Shown: positions 9,001 through 18,558 of the stretch, one piece after another
Numbering within the stretch: position 1 is the first letter of the stretch
Layout: each line of letters starts with the position of its first letter
From: Deinococcus planocerae
GTDB lineage: Bacteria; Deinococcota; Deinococci; Deinococcales; Deinococcaceae
Length of the DNA: 64,000 nucleotides
Reading direction: 5' to 3'
NCBI RefSeq assembly: GCF_002869765.1
Contig: NZ_PNOR01000016.1
Coordinates: 1-64,000 of the forward strand
Notes under the pieces: model-generated
The model's database searches: none
What the model saw: the letters and a program-made list of their open reading frames with translations, nothing else
What the model was told of the DNA's origin: nothing
Translations under genes and position numbers: made by a program

Positions 9001-9370
9001 GGCGCACCCGGGGCCGGGTCAGCTGCTGCTGGGCCGCCAGGATGCGTGCGCTCTGGCCCGGGACCGGTGTGAACGCGAGCGTCCGGGGGTCGATGCGGTA
9101 GCTAGGGTCGGTGCCGCCCTCCTTGAGGCGGGTTCCGAGGTCCTGCACCGCCTTCTGCACCGCCCGGTGGGTGGGGAGCTTGCCGGTCAAGCGTCGGGCG
9201 TTGCGCACGGCGGTGGCGTGGCCCTGCGACTGGTAGCTCGACTCGGCGACCCGGGTGCCGCTCAGGACCAAGGGGAGACGCTCGAGGGTGGACTCGCCCA
9301 GGAGCTCCATCAGGGCGCAGCCCCACTGGATGCTCTCGGCGCCCTTCCACATGTGGGTGGGTTCAGTCAC
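6056..9370 (-). CDS. DinG/XPD-like SF2 helicase of the pPIWI-RE system
   Basis: An 1104-residue helicase. GTG 9370 overlaps the end of the nuclease gene by 8 bases. Residues 1 to about 220 form an N-terminal accessory domain without a known motif. Walker A is GLPGAGKTT with K244. Four cysteines, C330, C353, C367 and C373, sit between Walker A and Walker B, as in the 4Fe-4S cluster of XPD/DinG helicases. Walker B is FDEVDE with D424. The second RecA domain includes LGRGVNIVF and motif VI QTIGRAIR near residue 1000. DinG-type enzymes unwind 5' to 3' and can resolve R-loops. Beside a PIWI protein this suggests remodelling of RNA-DNA or DNA targets. The tail is Asp/Glu-rich (DDDEDDFYPP and on). 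Confidence 0.88.
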   Translation of the reverse strand: MTEPTHMWKGAESIQWGCALMELLGESTLERLPLVLSGTRVAESSYQSQGHATAVRNARRLTGKLPTHRAVQKAVQDLGTRLKEGGTDPSYRIDPRTLAFTPVPGQSARILAAQQQLTRPRVRPRHGLQLAPGGDLVARLRPHTEAVDVPVRLLGLDLPRPRQHDLTRTPDADLRVTLADLRVTAARLDAIDEANKDRWKPENWTARLEGVIHLQRVAAEGLEDTEELDLRGLHHLIGLPGAGKTTLISLLCAHLAEQDKRVAVFFTSIETAREYLERLRRYRTSVAMLVGRSASTHQQHGERLAELIATQGANGFAQTRVGADLFAQTCPLPAFAVNEGEAWELWAPEDAPCESLHLPGKTQPHLCPMWSRCGRVKNQRDLVTASVWLGHVRSADTTVPAHTSPERLQYFELIARTFDLVIFDEVDETQKVLDELGANALDLSGSADSVHTKAQEVTGLSLTGRLAVHDRRQLYPHHYAANNFERHLVRFHEEIDTYERDHRDELGLDFAGRLLTTNFLIREAQRPLGVPCTSARRSAIYAFWDSAMYKAFFRDRRPWGQAAQLAEALDLTSAAAEARWQELVDAFENYLHALTRSADLSEELDVLAGHFAWLLAPEKRQELAPVARLTVAAGFTIAAYQELVRMTRPLAHYGILPQAVRANASADLEQFVPRNLLGTFSSVRYREKEGGRGFDIDYLVLDTAPRLLLHRLHEEGANVLLTSATSWMPDSSSYHVGVPPSYVLRPKQSDQVQLTLRLLPIRHPTRDEPLRFSGAGRHRLENLRHMAAYLAKPGIGGLSPLERAARSMSTPGCRHRKCALVVNSYVQVEQVVRQIARVNPALAERTRGVVRVRPEAPSPSEHYILRGQVEALGHDDDVTVVVFPLTALGRGVNIVFSTDDEDSGAAAIGSVYFLTRPHPVVGDLGLMLSTIARDTELFDRQHLPTSSLAEVGNSYLAQRRALYDRVMRLLSVPLSASRLPDSFLRAFSANLLIPILQTIGRAIRKSSPAEVYFVDAAWAPQSAKGEPDSERSSVLVTMRNLLAGYVTHSDPAQRAVLDALYGPFAAAFEDIEGLTTGGLRTPDDDEDDFYPPTNLEDDGDLDQE

Positions 9371-10781
9371 GGTGGGTCTCCTGGGCGAGCAGGTCGATCA
9401 CCTCATCGACGCTCCTGACCTCGAGGGTCTGGCGCAGGCCGGGCACCAGGTGCTCGCGCAGGCGCGGGAGATAGGCCTCGTTCCGCGCCCGGCGGCTGGC
9501 CACGGCGAGGATCGTGCGGGAGTACAGGCGCAGGCCGCCCAGGCTGCCGTTGAGCTTGCGAGCGAGCCGGGCGGGGTCGCGGTAGTCCTTGACGTCTATC
9601 CCGATCTCGTCGCCCAGCGAGACGTCGCAGGCGTCCTCGCGGGGGTAGAGCTGCACGGCGGCGCCGTGGACCCGGCGCAGGGCGCGGTAGAGCCGCACCT
9701 CCTCCTGGGCGGGGTCACACCAGTACTTGAGAATCTCGGGGCGCGCGATGAAGGCATCGGCAAAGGGCACCGACTCGCCCGGCAGTGCCACCGGGTGCAG
9801 GGCGCGGCAGGTGATCAGGCGGCAGCGGCCGTCCTCACGCAGGGGGGCCTGACAGCGCCCGCAACGGGCCACCATACCCGCCTGGGCCTGATCGGCGTGG
9901 GCCGGGACGTACACGTGCTCCAAGAAGGCAGCGACCTCGCCGCTGAGGCGGGGGTCCTGGCGCACCTCACGCAGCTCCTCGCGGGTGGCGAGGGGGTGCT
10001 CGGCGATGAACTGGCGCACCCGGGTGTAGACGGCGGGGCGCTCGTCGGGGTCGAGGCTACCCAGCGCGGTGGTCAACCGGCCGTGCAGTTGTGTCTCGAT
10101 CAGATCCTCGAGGTGACCGCCCTGCTCGGCGAGCAGCGCGCAGTCGTCGCTGGGGACCAGGAAGTCGGGGTCGACCAGCACCATTTCGGCGTACTGGGAG
10201 TTGTTCGCGATGGCGCGCGGCGCCCACTCCCCCAGGGGACGGACGCAGCGGGCGAACAGGTCGTGCACGCTGGCAAAGGTCTCGGGCGTGTCCCCCGGCT
10301 CCTGGAGGGCGAGGCGTGCAAGGTGGGCCTGCGCCTGACGCACCTCCTTCGGGAGATGGGTGTACTGGCCGACGAGGTGACCCTCCTGAACAGTCTCGAA
10401 CTGCTTGAGCACGGCGTGGGCGAGCAGGATAGCGGTGCGCTCCGCGTGGTCGGTGTTGATGGCCGCCGCGGACGCTGGGGCGGGGCCGCTGAGGATTGCC
10501 TCGATCAGTTGCGCGTCGCTCAGACCAGCCAGGCTTTCCTTCACCAGGGCGACGGGCATGTCCCGGTCGCGCAGCTGCTTGGCGCGCAGGATTTCCAGGA
10601 CGTTGCGACCAGTGAAGCGGCGCCCCATGCGAGTGAGCAGCCCCTCGTCCCGCCAGTCGCGAACTGCGCGCTCAGTGGGGAACTCGACTGCCAGCCCCAG
10701 TTCCCGGGAGAGCTCGCGCACCCGGACGAGCGCCTCTTTCAGGTTGCCCTGCCAGTCCCCGATGTCGCTTGAGACGTTCAT
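9363..10781 (-). CDS. pPIWI-RE-associated nuclease: MerR-like HTH, zinc ribbon, PD-(D/E)XK
   Basis: A 472-residue protein and first gene of the operon. An N-terminal MerR-like winged helix-turn-helix lies around residues 36-90 (AVRDWRDEGLLTRMGRRF, then a second helix pair). A long alpha-helical middle follows. Next is a zinc-ribbon-like segment near 304-324 (CGRCQAPL, CRLITC). The C-terminal domain carries the restriction-endonuclease signature: D386 or D391 in CDVSLGDEIG, then D396 and K398 in IDVKDY, followed by DPARLARKLNG and a beta-strand TILAVAS. This matches the REase partner predicted for pPIWI-RE cassettes. The HTH could also let it bind its own promoter. The ATG at 10781 is 6 bases after a perfect -10, giving a leaderless message. 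Confidence 0.85.
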   Translation of the reverse strand: MNVSSDIGDWQGNLKEALVRVRELSRELGLAVEFPTERAVRDWRDEGLLTRMGRRFTGRNVLEILRAKQLRDRDMPVALVKESLAGLSDAQLIEAILSGPAPASAAAINTDHAERTAILLAHAVLKQFETVQEGHLVGQYTHLPKEVRQAQAHLARLALQEPGDTPETFASVHDLFARCVRPLGEWAPRAIANNSQYAEMVLVDPDFLVPSDDCALLAEQGGHLEDLIETQLHGRLTTALGSLDPDERPAVYTRVRQFIAEHPLATREELREVRQDPRLSGEVAAFLEHVYVPAHADQAQAGMVARCGRCQAPLREDGRCRLITCRALHPVALPGESVPFADAFIARPEILKYWCDPAQEEVRLYRALRRVHGAAVQLYPREDACDVSLGDEIGIDVKDYRDPARLARKLNGSLGGLRLYSRTILAVASRRARNEAYLPRLREHLVPGLRQTLEVRSVDEVIDLLAQETHRD

Positions 10782-10787
10782 GAGGCC

Positions 10788-10816
10788 AGCATATGAAATG
10801 CCACTATAGGTGTCAA
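10788..10816 (-). promoter_or_regulatory. Consensus leaderless promoter of the PIWI-type operon
   Basis: Minus strand: TTGACA at 10816-10811, a 17-base spacer, then TATGCT at 10793-10788. The -10 ends 6 bases before the ATG at 10781, so transcription should start at or next to the start codon. No Shine-Dalgarno is present. It is one of the best sigma-70-type promoters in the window. Confidence 0.85.
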
Positions 10817-11126
10817 TATGTGTTTAGCGTAATGCCTGAGCCGGTGGGAATACTTGCGAAGCTATCTCCGGCATCCCATCACGCCGCCAGTGGCTTTTTC
10901 CCCCTGGCAACCCGCCTCTTTCACTGACCACCGGGGCTTTAGGGAGAGCGGCAGTCGGTGTCATGGCGACCCCAACATGCCGCTCCTTGTCGTTCCTGAA
11001 CGTCCCCGACGGTCTCCTGTCCCGCAGACGTGAGCCAGCCCCTCTGGGACGCGGCTTACCTCAAGGTGTCAGGTACTGAGCTTCTCCGGAATAACTGACA
11101 TCTTGAGTGCAAGAAAGGCAACCGAC

Positions 11127-11245
11127 ATGAATAGCGCTACAGCATTTCTGATTGCACTCGTCAGAGAGACAGACGACATCTCCAGCTCGCCCTGACAAAA
11201 TTGGACAGCCTCATCGAGCAACTCCACCACGCACTCGAGCAATGA
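11127..11245 (+). pseudogene. Remnant of a small helical protein, frameshifted
   Basis: ATG 11127 sits 8 bases after AAAGG and opens MNSATAFLIALVRETDDISS, then stops at 11195. A one-base frame change near 11190 continues with LTKLDSLIEQLHHALEQ to a stop at 11245. Joined, the two parts would make a coherent protein of about 39 residues, with a hydrophobic and then an amphipathic helix. It lies in the 800-base gap between the PIWI operon promoter and the phosphotransferase gene. The remainder of that gap (10817-11126 and 11446-11587) shows nothing else I can name apart from GC-rich inverted repeats. Confidence 0.25.
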
Positions 11246-11337
11246 CAGCGCAGCAGACAACTTCTATATTCGACGTTCCCCGTCTGACTGTGTGCACCCG
11301 TCACTTCTCTGACCCTCGCGCCGAAGCAGGAGGACCG

Positions 11338-11445
11338 ATGGCAAAAGCCCTCCAAGTCCTGAGGCAGACCTGGCTCAACCGCCCCTTTGAGCCGCGGCAC
11401 AACAGCAGTCATCCAGTTGCTGCCCGGAAACACTCCCAGCGTTAG
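11338..11445 (+). CDS. Small ORF with a strong ribosome binding site, 35 aa
   Basis: AGGAGG lies 4-5 bases before ATG 11338. The product, MAKALQVLRQTWLNRPFEP and on, is basic and rich in His, Arg and Asn at its C-terminus (35 residues). No family is known. The strong translation signal is the only support; it could also be the surviving end of a decayed gene, since the preceding sequence carries a remnant. Confidence 0.3.
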   Translation: MAKALQVLRQTWLNRPFEPRHNSSHPVAARKHSQR

Positions 11446-11587
11446 GGCCTCCACCCCTGCTCAGTCCTCCTGAGCGCCGCCTGCCCCCCTCCGCAAGCCG
11501 AGGGGGAGGCGCCGCCCTCCCCCTCACCGTGAGGCCGCGCTGGCGGCGCTGGCCGTGACCTCGCCGTCCGTCCTGCCGGGAGACCCT

Positions 11588-12409
11588 TCAGCCCGGCAAC
11601 CGCGCGAGGACGTGCCGGGCGCGCGAGAGCTTGGGGCCGCGCTGGCCGTCGAACTCGTAGGGCTCGTTCATCAGGAACCAGTACAGGTCGTGCAGGTAGG
11701 TGTGCGCGAGGTAGGCCCGCAGCCGCGTCACCGTCTCCGGGGCGCGGTCGGGCAGGAAGGTCAGCGCCGCCTCCAGGCTCGCGTCCGGCGAGAGCAGGTC
11801 CAGGGTGCCCGTCTTGAGGAGGGCAACGTCACGCAGGGGATCGTCCCACGCCGCCTTCGTCCAGTCGATCACGATCACTTCCCCCTCAGGCGCGATCAGG
11901 ATGTTGTCCTGCCACAGGTCGAGGTGGCAAAACGCCGAGGGCTGGTCGAGCAGCCCGCGCTCCAGCGGCTCCTCCACGGCGTCGAAGAGGTCGTCGAGGG
12001 GGTAGGCGGCGAGCGCGCGGCGGAAGCGCTTGAGGCGTTCACGCAGGCGGCTGAGGTCCACGGCCTCTCCCCGCTCGCGGTGGAGGGCCCTCAGGATCTC
12101 GCGCAGCCTCGGGAGCGCGCGGGGGACGTCGGCGGCGGCGAGGGGGTGCCCGGGGAAGCGGCGCATGATCAGGGCCTCCACCCCGTCGGCCTCCACGGCG
12201 TCCACCACCCAGTCGCCGAGAGCGGCGCGGCGCATGTTCTCGGCCTCCAGGCGGTGCTCGCCCTGCTGGTTGCGGTACACCTTCACGACGACCCCTCCGT
12301 CCGGGGTGCTGTACACGCGGCTTTGCATCCCCTGGTCCATCGGGGTGAGGGGGCCGTAGCGGGCCTCCAGCACGGGGAAACGGAGGGAGGTCGGGCCGCC
12401 GGAGGTCAC
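11588..12409 (-). CDS. Aminoglycoside phosphotransferase-family kinase
   Basis: A 273-residue APH/choline-kinase-fold enzyme that would transfer phosphate from ATP to a small molecule. Visible motifs are the N-lobe [18 protein letters not shown] (Lys and Glu of the ATP site, near residues 40-60), the catalytic loop [10 protein letters not shown] (Brenner motif, near 165-175) and the metal-binding [11 protein letters not shown]. Substrate cannot be read from the sequence; it need not be a resistance gene. GTG 12409 is chosen because a TATGAT -10 ends 6 bases upstream (12416-12421). An in-frame upstream extension exists but would overlap the promoter. Confidence 0.8.
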   Translation of the reverse strand: MTSGGPTSLRFPVLEARYGPLTPMDQGMQSRVYSTPDGGVVVKVYRNQQGEHRLEAENMRRAALGDWVVDAVEADGVEALIMRRFPGHPLAAADVPRALPRLREILRALHRERGEAVDLSRLRERLKRFRRALAAYPLDDLFDAVEEPLERGLLDQPSAFCHLDLWQDNILIAPEGEVIVIDWTKAAWDDPLRDVALLKTGTLDLLSPDASLEAALTFLPDRAPETVTRLRAYLAHTYLHDLYWFLMNEPYEFDGQRGPKLSRARHVLARLPG

Positions 12410-12415
12410 CCGCGC

Positions 12416-12421
12416 ATCATA
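12416..12421 (-). promoter_or_regulatory. -10 box, leaderless start of the phosphotransferase gene
   Basis: TATGAT on the minus strand ends 6 bases before GTG 12409. No good -35 is seen. The same 6-base distance recurs at many genes in the window. Confidence 0.6.
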
Positions 12422-12538
12422 GCGGGGCCCGTGGGCGGGGGCGACGAAAGACGAGCGGGGAGCGGGCCCGGACCGGACGGGAAACGTCACGGGCCGCAGA
12501 GCACGCGGGCCGTCTCCTCCGGCGTGCGGGAACAGGCC

Positions 12539-13564
12539 CTACTGCGGGAGTTGTTCGAGCACCGTCACCAGGCGCGGGTCGAGGGTGACCCCGGCCTGGG
12601 CCCGGACGCGCTCGGGGTCGCCCAGGCGGACCGAGGCGTTCGCCACGGCGAGGATGCGGGCGTAGAGCGGGATGTCCTCACCGCTCAGGCCGTTCGGCTC
12701 CCCGCCGCCGTCCCAGCGCTCGTGGTGGTGGCGGATGGCCTTTTGCGACTCGGCGAGCTGCGGGACCCCGTGCAGGAAGTTGGCGCCGACCTGGGCGTGT
12801 CCGGCCTCGCCGTTGATCTTGCCGAGGTCGTGGAGGGTGGCGGCGAACCAGAGTTCTTCGAGCTCGCGCCCTGCCAGCCCCACCGCCCGCCCGAGGCGCA
12901 GGGCCGTCTCCGCCACCGCCTGCGCGTGCCCCAGCGAGTCGAACTCGCGGCTCTCGACCGCCTCGACGAGGGCGACCGAGAGCTGCCGGGACGCCTGCCG
13001 CCAGTCGTCGCGCGATCCCAAGAGGCTCAGCAGCGGCGCGACAGCCCCCGCCCAGCGGGACACAGCCTCCTGCGCGGCGGGCGCGACCTCCCCCGCCACC
13101 CTGCCGTCGAAGACGAGCGCGCCCAGGGTGCGCCCCCGGTCCGCCAGCGGCACGACGAGGGTCCAGAGCGCGTCTTTCAGCCCGCACTCGTCGAGCCGGG
13201 CGTGGACCTCGGGCGGGTTCTGCTCGTAGAGGTCGCGGCCTCCCCCCGCGAGCACCCGGGGGCGGGGTCCGGTCCAGGGGCCGCTCAGCACCGTGCCTAC
13301 CAGGGTCTTGGGATAGCCGAGAACCGCCGTCACCCGGTCTTCTCCCCGGCGCAGGACCCCGTACCCCTGCACCCCGCCTCCGAGCAGGCTCGCCCCGTGC
13401 GCCAGGGCCCCCTCCAGGATGCCCTCGGCGGTCGGGCGGGCGAGGAGATCGGCCAGCACGCGGGTCGCGTCGGGCGTCTCGGCGGGGGTGGGTCCTTCGG
13501 CGGCCACCGCCGGGCGGAGGTCGGGTTCGGGCGCGGTCTGCGGGCGAGGGGGGCGTCGGAACAC
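12539..13564 (-). CDS. GAF plus HD-GYP-like phosphodiesterase-family protein
   Basis: A 341-residue protein. Residues about 30-180 resemble a GAF sensor domain. Residues about 200-330 are an HD-GYP-type domain, with HDLGKI near 240 and [21 protein letters not shown] near 280. HD-GYP enzymes degrade cyclic-di-GMP, but here GYP is replaced by GEP, and the C-terminus after ARILAVANA is short. It may be a divergent enzyme or a sensor. GTG 13564 lies 9 bases after TATACT (13574-13579). It is divergent from the YkgJ-type gene, with only 37 bases between. Confidence 0.75.
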   Translation of the reverse strand: MFRRPPRPQTAPEPDLRPAVAAEGPTPAETPDATRVLADLLARPTAEGILEGALAHGASLLGGGVQGYGVLRRGEDRVTAVLGYPKTLVGTVLSGPWTGPRPRVLAGGGRDLYEQNPPEVHARLDECGLKDALWTLVVPLADRGRTLGALVFDGRVAGEVAPAAQEAVSRWAGAVAPLLSLLGSRDDWRQASRQLSVALVEAVESREFDSLGHAQAVAETALRLGRAVGLAGRELEELWFAATLHDLGKINGEAGHAQVGANFLHGVPQLAESQKAIRHHHERWDGGGEPNGLSGEDIPLYARILAVANASVRLGDPERVRAQAGVTLDPRLVTVLEQLPQ

Positions 13565-13601
13565 GTTGCGGCGAGTATACCCGCGCTACCCTGGCCCCCG
13601 G

Positions 13602-14381
<780 letters not shown>

Positions 14382-14402
14382 GCACCCCCTAGACTGTCCC
14401 GC

Positions 14403-15573
<1,171 letters not shown>

Positions 15574-15593
<20 letters not shown>

Positions 15594-16528
15594 ACCGCAG
15601 ACGTACTCTGACCCCCTGCGCCGCGCCGGGTACGAGGCCGAGCGGCAGATGACGCACTACCTCAAGCGGGCCTTCGGGGACGACCCCCACGTCTGGGTGT
15701 GGCACAACCTGCGGATCGAGCGCAAGGGGGAGGCGGCGCAGCTCGACCACCTCGTCATGTACAGGCACGGCCTGATCGTGGTGGAGAGCAAGAGCGTGAC
15801 GGGGCAGGTCAGCATCAACGGGCAGGGGGAGTGGACGCGCTGGTGGAAGGGCGAGGGACGCGGGATGCCCTCCCCCATCCTGCAAGCCCGGCGACAACTC
15901 GACCTGCTCACGCGGCTGCTTTCCGAACACACGGAGAAGGTGCTCGACCGGGGTCTGTTCGGGCTCACCCAGCGCCGCTTCGATCCCATGCGGCGTGACG
16001 TGCTCGTCGCCATCTCGGACGGGGGCCGCGTCACCCGCAAGGCGGAAGTTCCCGAGGTCGTGAAGGCCGACCAGGTGCCAAGGCCGCATCCGGGAGATCA
16101 CGCGGGAAGCGGGCGGCCTCGGCGCCTTCGCCTTGAGCGGCATCGAACTCGCGCGCCTGGCCACCTTCTTGTGGGAACGTCACCAATCCGCGGTACAGAT
16201 GGCGGGGCAGACGGCACAGACACCCCCGTTCCCCCCGGAGCCGGCCCCCGCGCCCGCCCAACTCAGAACCTCCCGGGAGCGGCAGAGCCAAGTGCGGCCC
16301 GACCCGGGCATCGGCTGCCGCTCCTGCGACTCGGTGGACGTGATGGTCGTGTATGGAAAATACGGGTATTACCTCAAATGCCGCGCCTGCGGCGGGAACA
16401 CCCCCGCGAAGGCAGTTTGCCCCTCCTGCGGTCAGCCGGGGCGACTGCACAAGGCCGGGCGTGAGTTCACGGCCCGTTGCCCCGGCGGGCACACCTGGGC
16501 CTACTTCACCAATCCGGCGGACGCCTGA
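15574..16528 (+). pseudogene. NERD-domain nuclease-like protein with zinc fingers, frameshifted
   Basis: ATG 15574 opens a nuclease-related (NERD) domain. It contains GYEAERQM, HVWVWHNLRIERKGEAAQLDHL, then GLIVVESKSVTGQV, with the acidic and Lys residues expected of that fold. The frame runs on to near 16078, where the homology passes to the next frame. Removing one C there restores DQVQGRIREITREAGGLGAF, which then continues through a Pro-rich linker into two zinc-ribbon units, CRSCDS...CRACGG and CPSCGQ...CPGG, to the stop at 16528. The lesion is a single base, so a sequencing error or a recent mutation are both possible. Intact length would be about 317 residues. Confidence 0.75.
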
Positions 16529-16564
16529 GCCGCATCCTCACCGGGACCTTTGCCCCACCTGGGC

Positions 16565-16570
16565 TATCAT
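16565..16570 (+). promoter_or_regulatory. -10 box of the TetR gene
   Basis: TATCAT at 16565-16570 ends 6 bases before GTG 16577. This fixes the start of the regulator gene and implies a leaderless transcript. Confidence 0.6.
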
Positions 16571-16576
16571 GCCCCC

Positions 16577-17173
16577 GTGACCCTGCCGCCCTCCCCGACG
16601 GTCTCCCCCACGCCCGACACCACCCGCGCCCGCATCCTGACCGAGGCGGCGCGGCTGTTCGTGGCGAGCGGCTACCACGGGGTGAGCATGCGGGAGGTGG
16701 CGGCGGCGGTCGGCGTGACCAAGCCCGCGCTCTACCACCACTATGCCGACAAGGAGGCCCTCTTCCTGGCGATGCTGAACGGCACGCTGGCGGGCCTCGC
16801 GCGGCTGGTGACCCACGCCGAGGGGCAGCCCGGCATCCGCAGGCAACTGGAGGTGCTCGTGGGCGACCTGCTGGCCTCGGCCCCCGAGCAGAGACTGGGC
16901 CTGCAACTCGCGGGAGAACTGCGGCACGTCTCGCCCGAGCGCCGCGCCGCCTTCGAGGGCGAGTACCGCCGGGTGTGGATGGGGGGCCTGACGCGCCTGA
17001 TCGAGGGGGCCGCCTCGCGGGGTGAGCTGCGCGCCGACCTGCCCCCCGCCGTGCTGACGCGGGCGCTCCTCGCGCTGCTCTACCCGCTGGTGACAGGGGC
17101 GCCGCCCACCGACCCGCACGGCACGGCCCGGGCGCTGCTGAGCGTGTACCTCGACGGGGCCGCGGCGCGGTAG
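16577..17173 (+). CDS. TetR-family transcriptional regulator
   Basis: A 198-residue regulator. The N-terminal helix-turn-helix covers residues about 15-60 (RARILTEAARLFVASGYHG, VSMREVAAAVGVTKPALYHHYADKEALF), a textbook TetR signature. The C-terminal ligand domain is helical and undefined. GTG 16577 is preferred to the upstream TTG because of the leaderless -10 box. Its nearest downstream gene in the same direction is terC, 200 bases on. The regulated target is unknown. Confidence 0.9.
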   Translation: MTLPPSPTVSPTPDTTRARILTEAARLFVASGYHGVSMREVAAAVGVTKPALYHHYADKEALFLAMLNGTLAGLARLVTHAEGQPGIRRQLEVLVGDLLASAPEQRLGLQLAGELRHVSPERRAAFEGEYRRVWMGGLTRLIEGAASRGELRADLPPAVLTRALLALLYPLVTGAPPTDPHGTARALLSVYLDGAAAR

Positions 17174-17372
17174 GCGCTCACCCCGGGGAGGCAGGCCCCC
17201 GGGCGATGATGAAGGTCCTTCACCCGCCACTTAGGAACGGTGCACAACTTCTCCCGGAGCATGGCCTGTATCGCGCCTTCGCGGTGCGTTGGTTCGTTGT
17301 GCTTTTCCTCGCCCCGCGCGCGGCCCCCGTGGCCCACGCACCCCTCCCGCCCGCCTTTCTGGAGACACCCTG

Positions 17373-18140
17373 ATGGAAACCCTGTTCGGCTGGATCACCC
17401 AGCCCGAGGCCTGGCTTGCCTTCGGCACGCTGCTGCTGCTCGAAGTCGTGCTCGGCATCGACAACGTGATCTTTATCAGCATTCTGGCAGGCAAGCTGCC
17501 GCCCGAGCAGCGCCAGCGCGCGCGCACCATCGGCCTGCTCGCCGCGATGCTGATGCGGCTCGCGCTGCTGTTCTCGATTGCCTGGATCTACCGGTTGCAA
17601 AACGACCTGTTCGAAATTTTCGGAAGGGGCTTTTCGGGCCGCGACCTGATCCTGATTTTCGGCGGACTCTTCCTGCTCTACAAGGCCGTCAAGGAGATGC
17701 ACGAGCAACTCGAAGGGCCCGGCACCCATGAGCCCACCCTGGGGAGCGTGGGCGCGGCGAATTTCGCGGGCATCATCGCGCAGATCATGGTGCTCGATAT
17801 CGTGTTCAGCCTCGACTCGGTGATCACGGCGGTCGGGATGGCCGACGACATCGGCGTGATGGTGAGTGCCGTCGTCGTGACCGTGCTCATCATGCTCGTC
17901 GCCGCGCGGCCCATCGGCGAGTTCGTGCAGGCGCACCCCACCGTCAAGATGCTGGCGCTGGCCTTTCTCCTCCTGATCGGCGTCAACCTGATCGCCGACG
18001 GCTTCGGCTTCAAAATTCCCAAGGGCTACACGTACTTCGCGATGGGCTTCGCCATCATGGTCGAGCTGCTCAACCTGCGCGCCCGCAAGGGCAAGCCCGT
18101 CGCCCTGCACGAGACGCAGAGGCACCCGGACGCGGGCTGA
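17373..18140 (+). CDS. TerC-family integral membrane protein
   Basis: A 255-residue protein with seven or so hydrophobic helices. The TerC hallmark acidic residues in membrane segments are visible: VLGIDNVIFISIL near residue 30 and IVFSLDSVITAVG near 145. The family is linked to tellurite resistance and metal (manganese) export. ATG 17373 follows GGAGA at 7 bases. The 200-base leader (17174-17372) could hold regulation, but no riboswitch could be recognised by eye. A hairpin terminator follows. Confidence 0.88.
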   Translation: METLFGWITQPEAWLAFGTLLLLEVVLGIDNVIFISILAGKLPPEQRQRARTIGLLAAMLMRLALLFSIAWIYRLQNDLFEIFGRGFSGRDLILIFGGLFLLYKAVKEMHEQLEGPGTHEPTLGSVGAANFAGIIAQIMVLDIVFSLDSVITAVGMADDIGVMVSAVVVTVLIMLVAARPIGEFVQAHPTVKMLALAFLLLIGVNLIADGFGFKIPKGYTYFAMGFAIMVELLNLRARKGKPVALHETQRHPDAG

Positions 18141-18157
18141 GACACCGAGAACCACGG

Positions 18158-18188
18158 AGGCGGAGGCTCACGGGCTTCCGCCTCTTGC
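18158..18188 (+). terminator. Terminator hairpin after terC
   Basis: GAGGCGGAGGC (18158-18168) pairs with GCTTCCGCCTC (18175-18185) with one G-U pair, followed by TTG. It lies 17 bases past the stop of the TerC gene. Confidence 0.65.
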
Positions 18189-18461
18189 CTACAAAAGCGG
18201 GGTTGACCGGACTTCCCTTGCAAGCGACTCCGTGAGGCCACTCGGAAAGAGGGAGAAATCGGCTTGAGCCCCGGCTTTTTCAAAACGCCTATCCAGACTG
18301 CGAACAGGAGCACGCCGCATCAACGCCCCTGGCCCACGACCACGTCGGCTCGCGCAGCGAGACGGTGGGCGAGCGACTGGAGCGCGACAAGATCACACCT
18401 TACGTCCTCAAAAACCCGACCACCCGCGCCGCCCGTCAACCCTTGCTCAGCGCAGCGCCGC

Positions 18462-18497
18462 CCCCCCTGCCCCCCCTGGGGGGAGGGGGCAGGGGGG
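18462..18497. repeat. 13-bp C/G inverted repeat in the terC-nth gap
   Basis: CCCCCCTGCCCCC (18462-18474) and GGGGGCAGGGGGG (18485-18497) are perfect complements around 10 bases. The 18189-18558 stretch holds no gene I can support; this structure is its only notable element. It lies convergent between two transcription units, so a terminator role for nth is possible. Confidence 0.5.
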
Positions 18498-18558
18498 TGG
18501 GGGCAAACCGAATCAAGTTGCCCTGCCACATCCTCTCACTTCACCTGAGCCACGCGAC

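Noticed and set aside
7016..9418. Plus-strand open frame of 800 codons opposite the helicase
   Set aside because: The helicase frame carries Walker and Fe-S motifs; the antisense frame is His/Gly/Val/Arg-rich with none.
2151..10816. Idea that the island is a classical Argonaute-guide system
   Set aside because: The helicase is of DinG/XPD type and the partner nuclease is PD-(D/E)XK with a MerR-like HTH, which points to the pPIWI-RE class rather than long pAgo or SPARTA-like short pAgo.
17174..17372. Possible metal riboswitch upstream of terC
   Set aside because: The family often has a manganese riboswitch, but I could not recognise its conserved core in this leader by eye.
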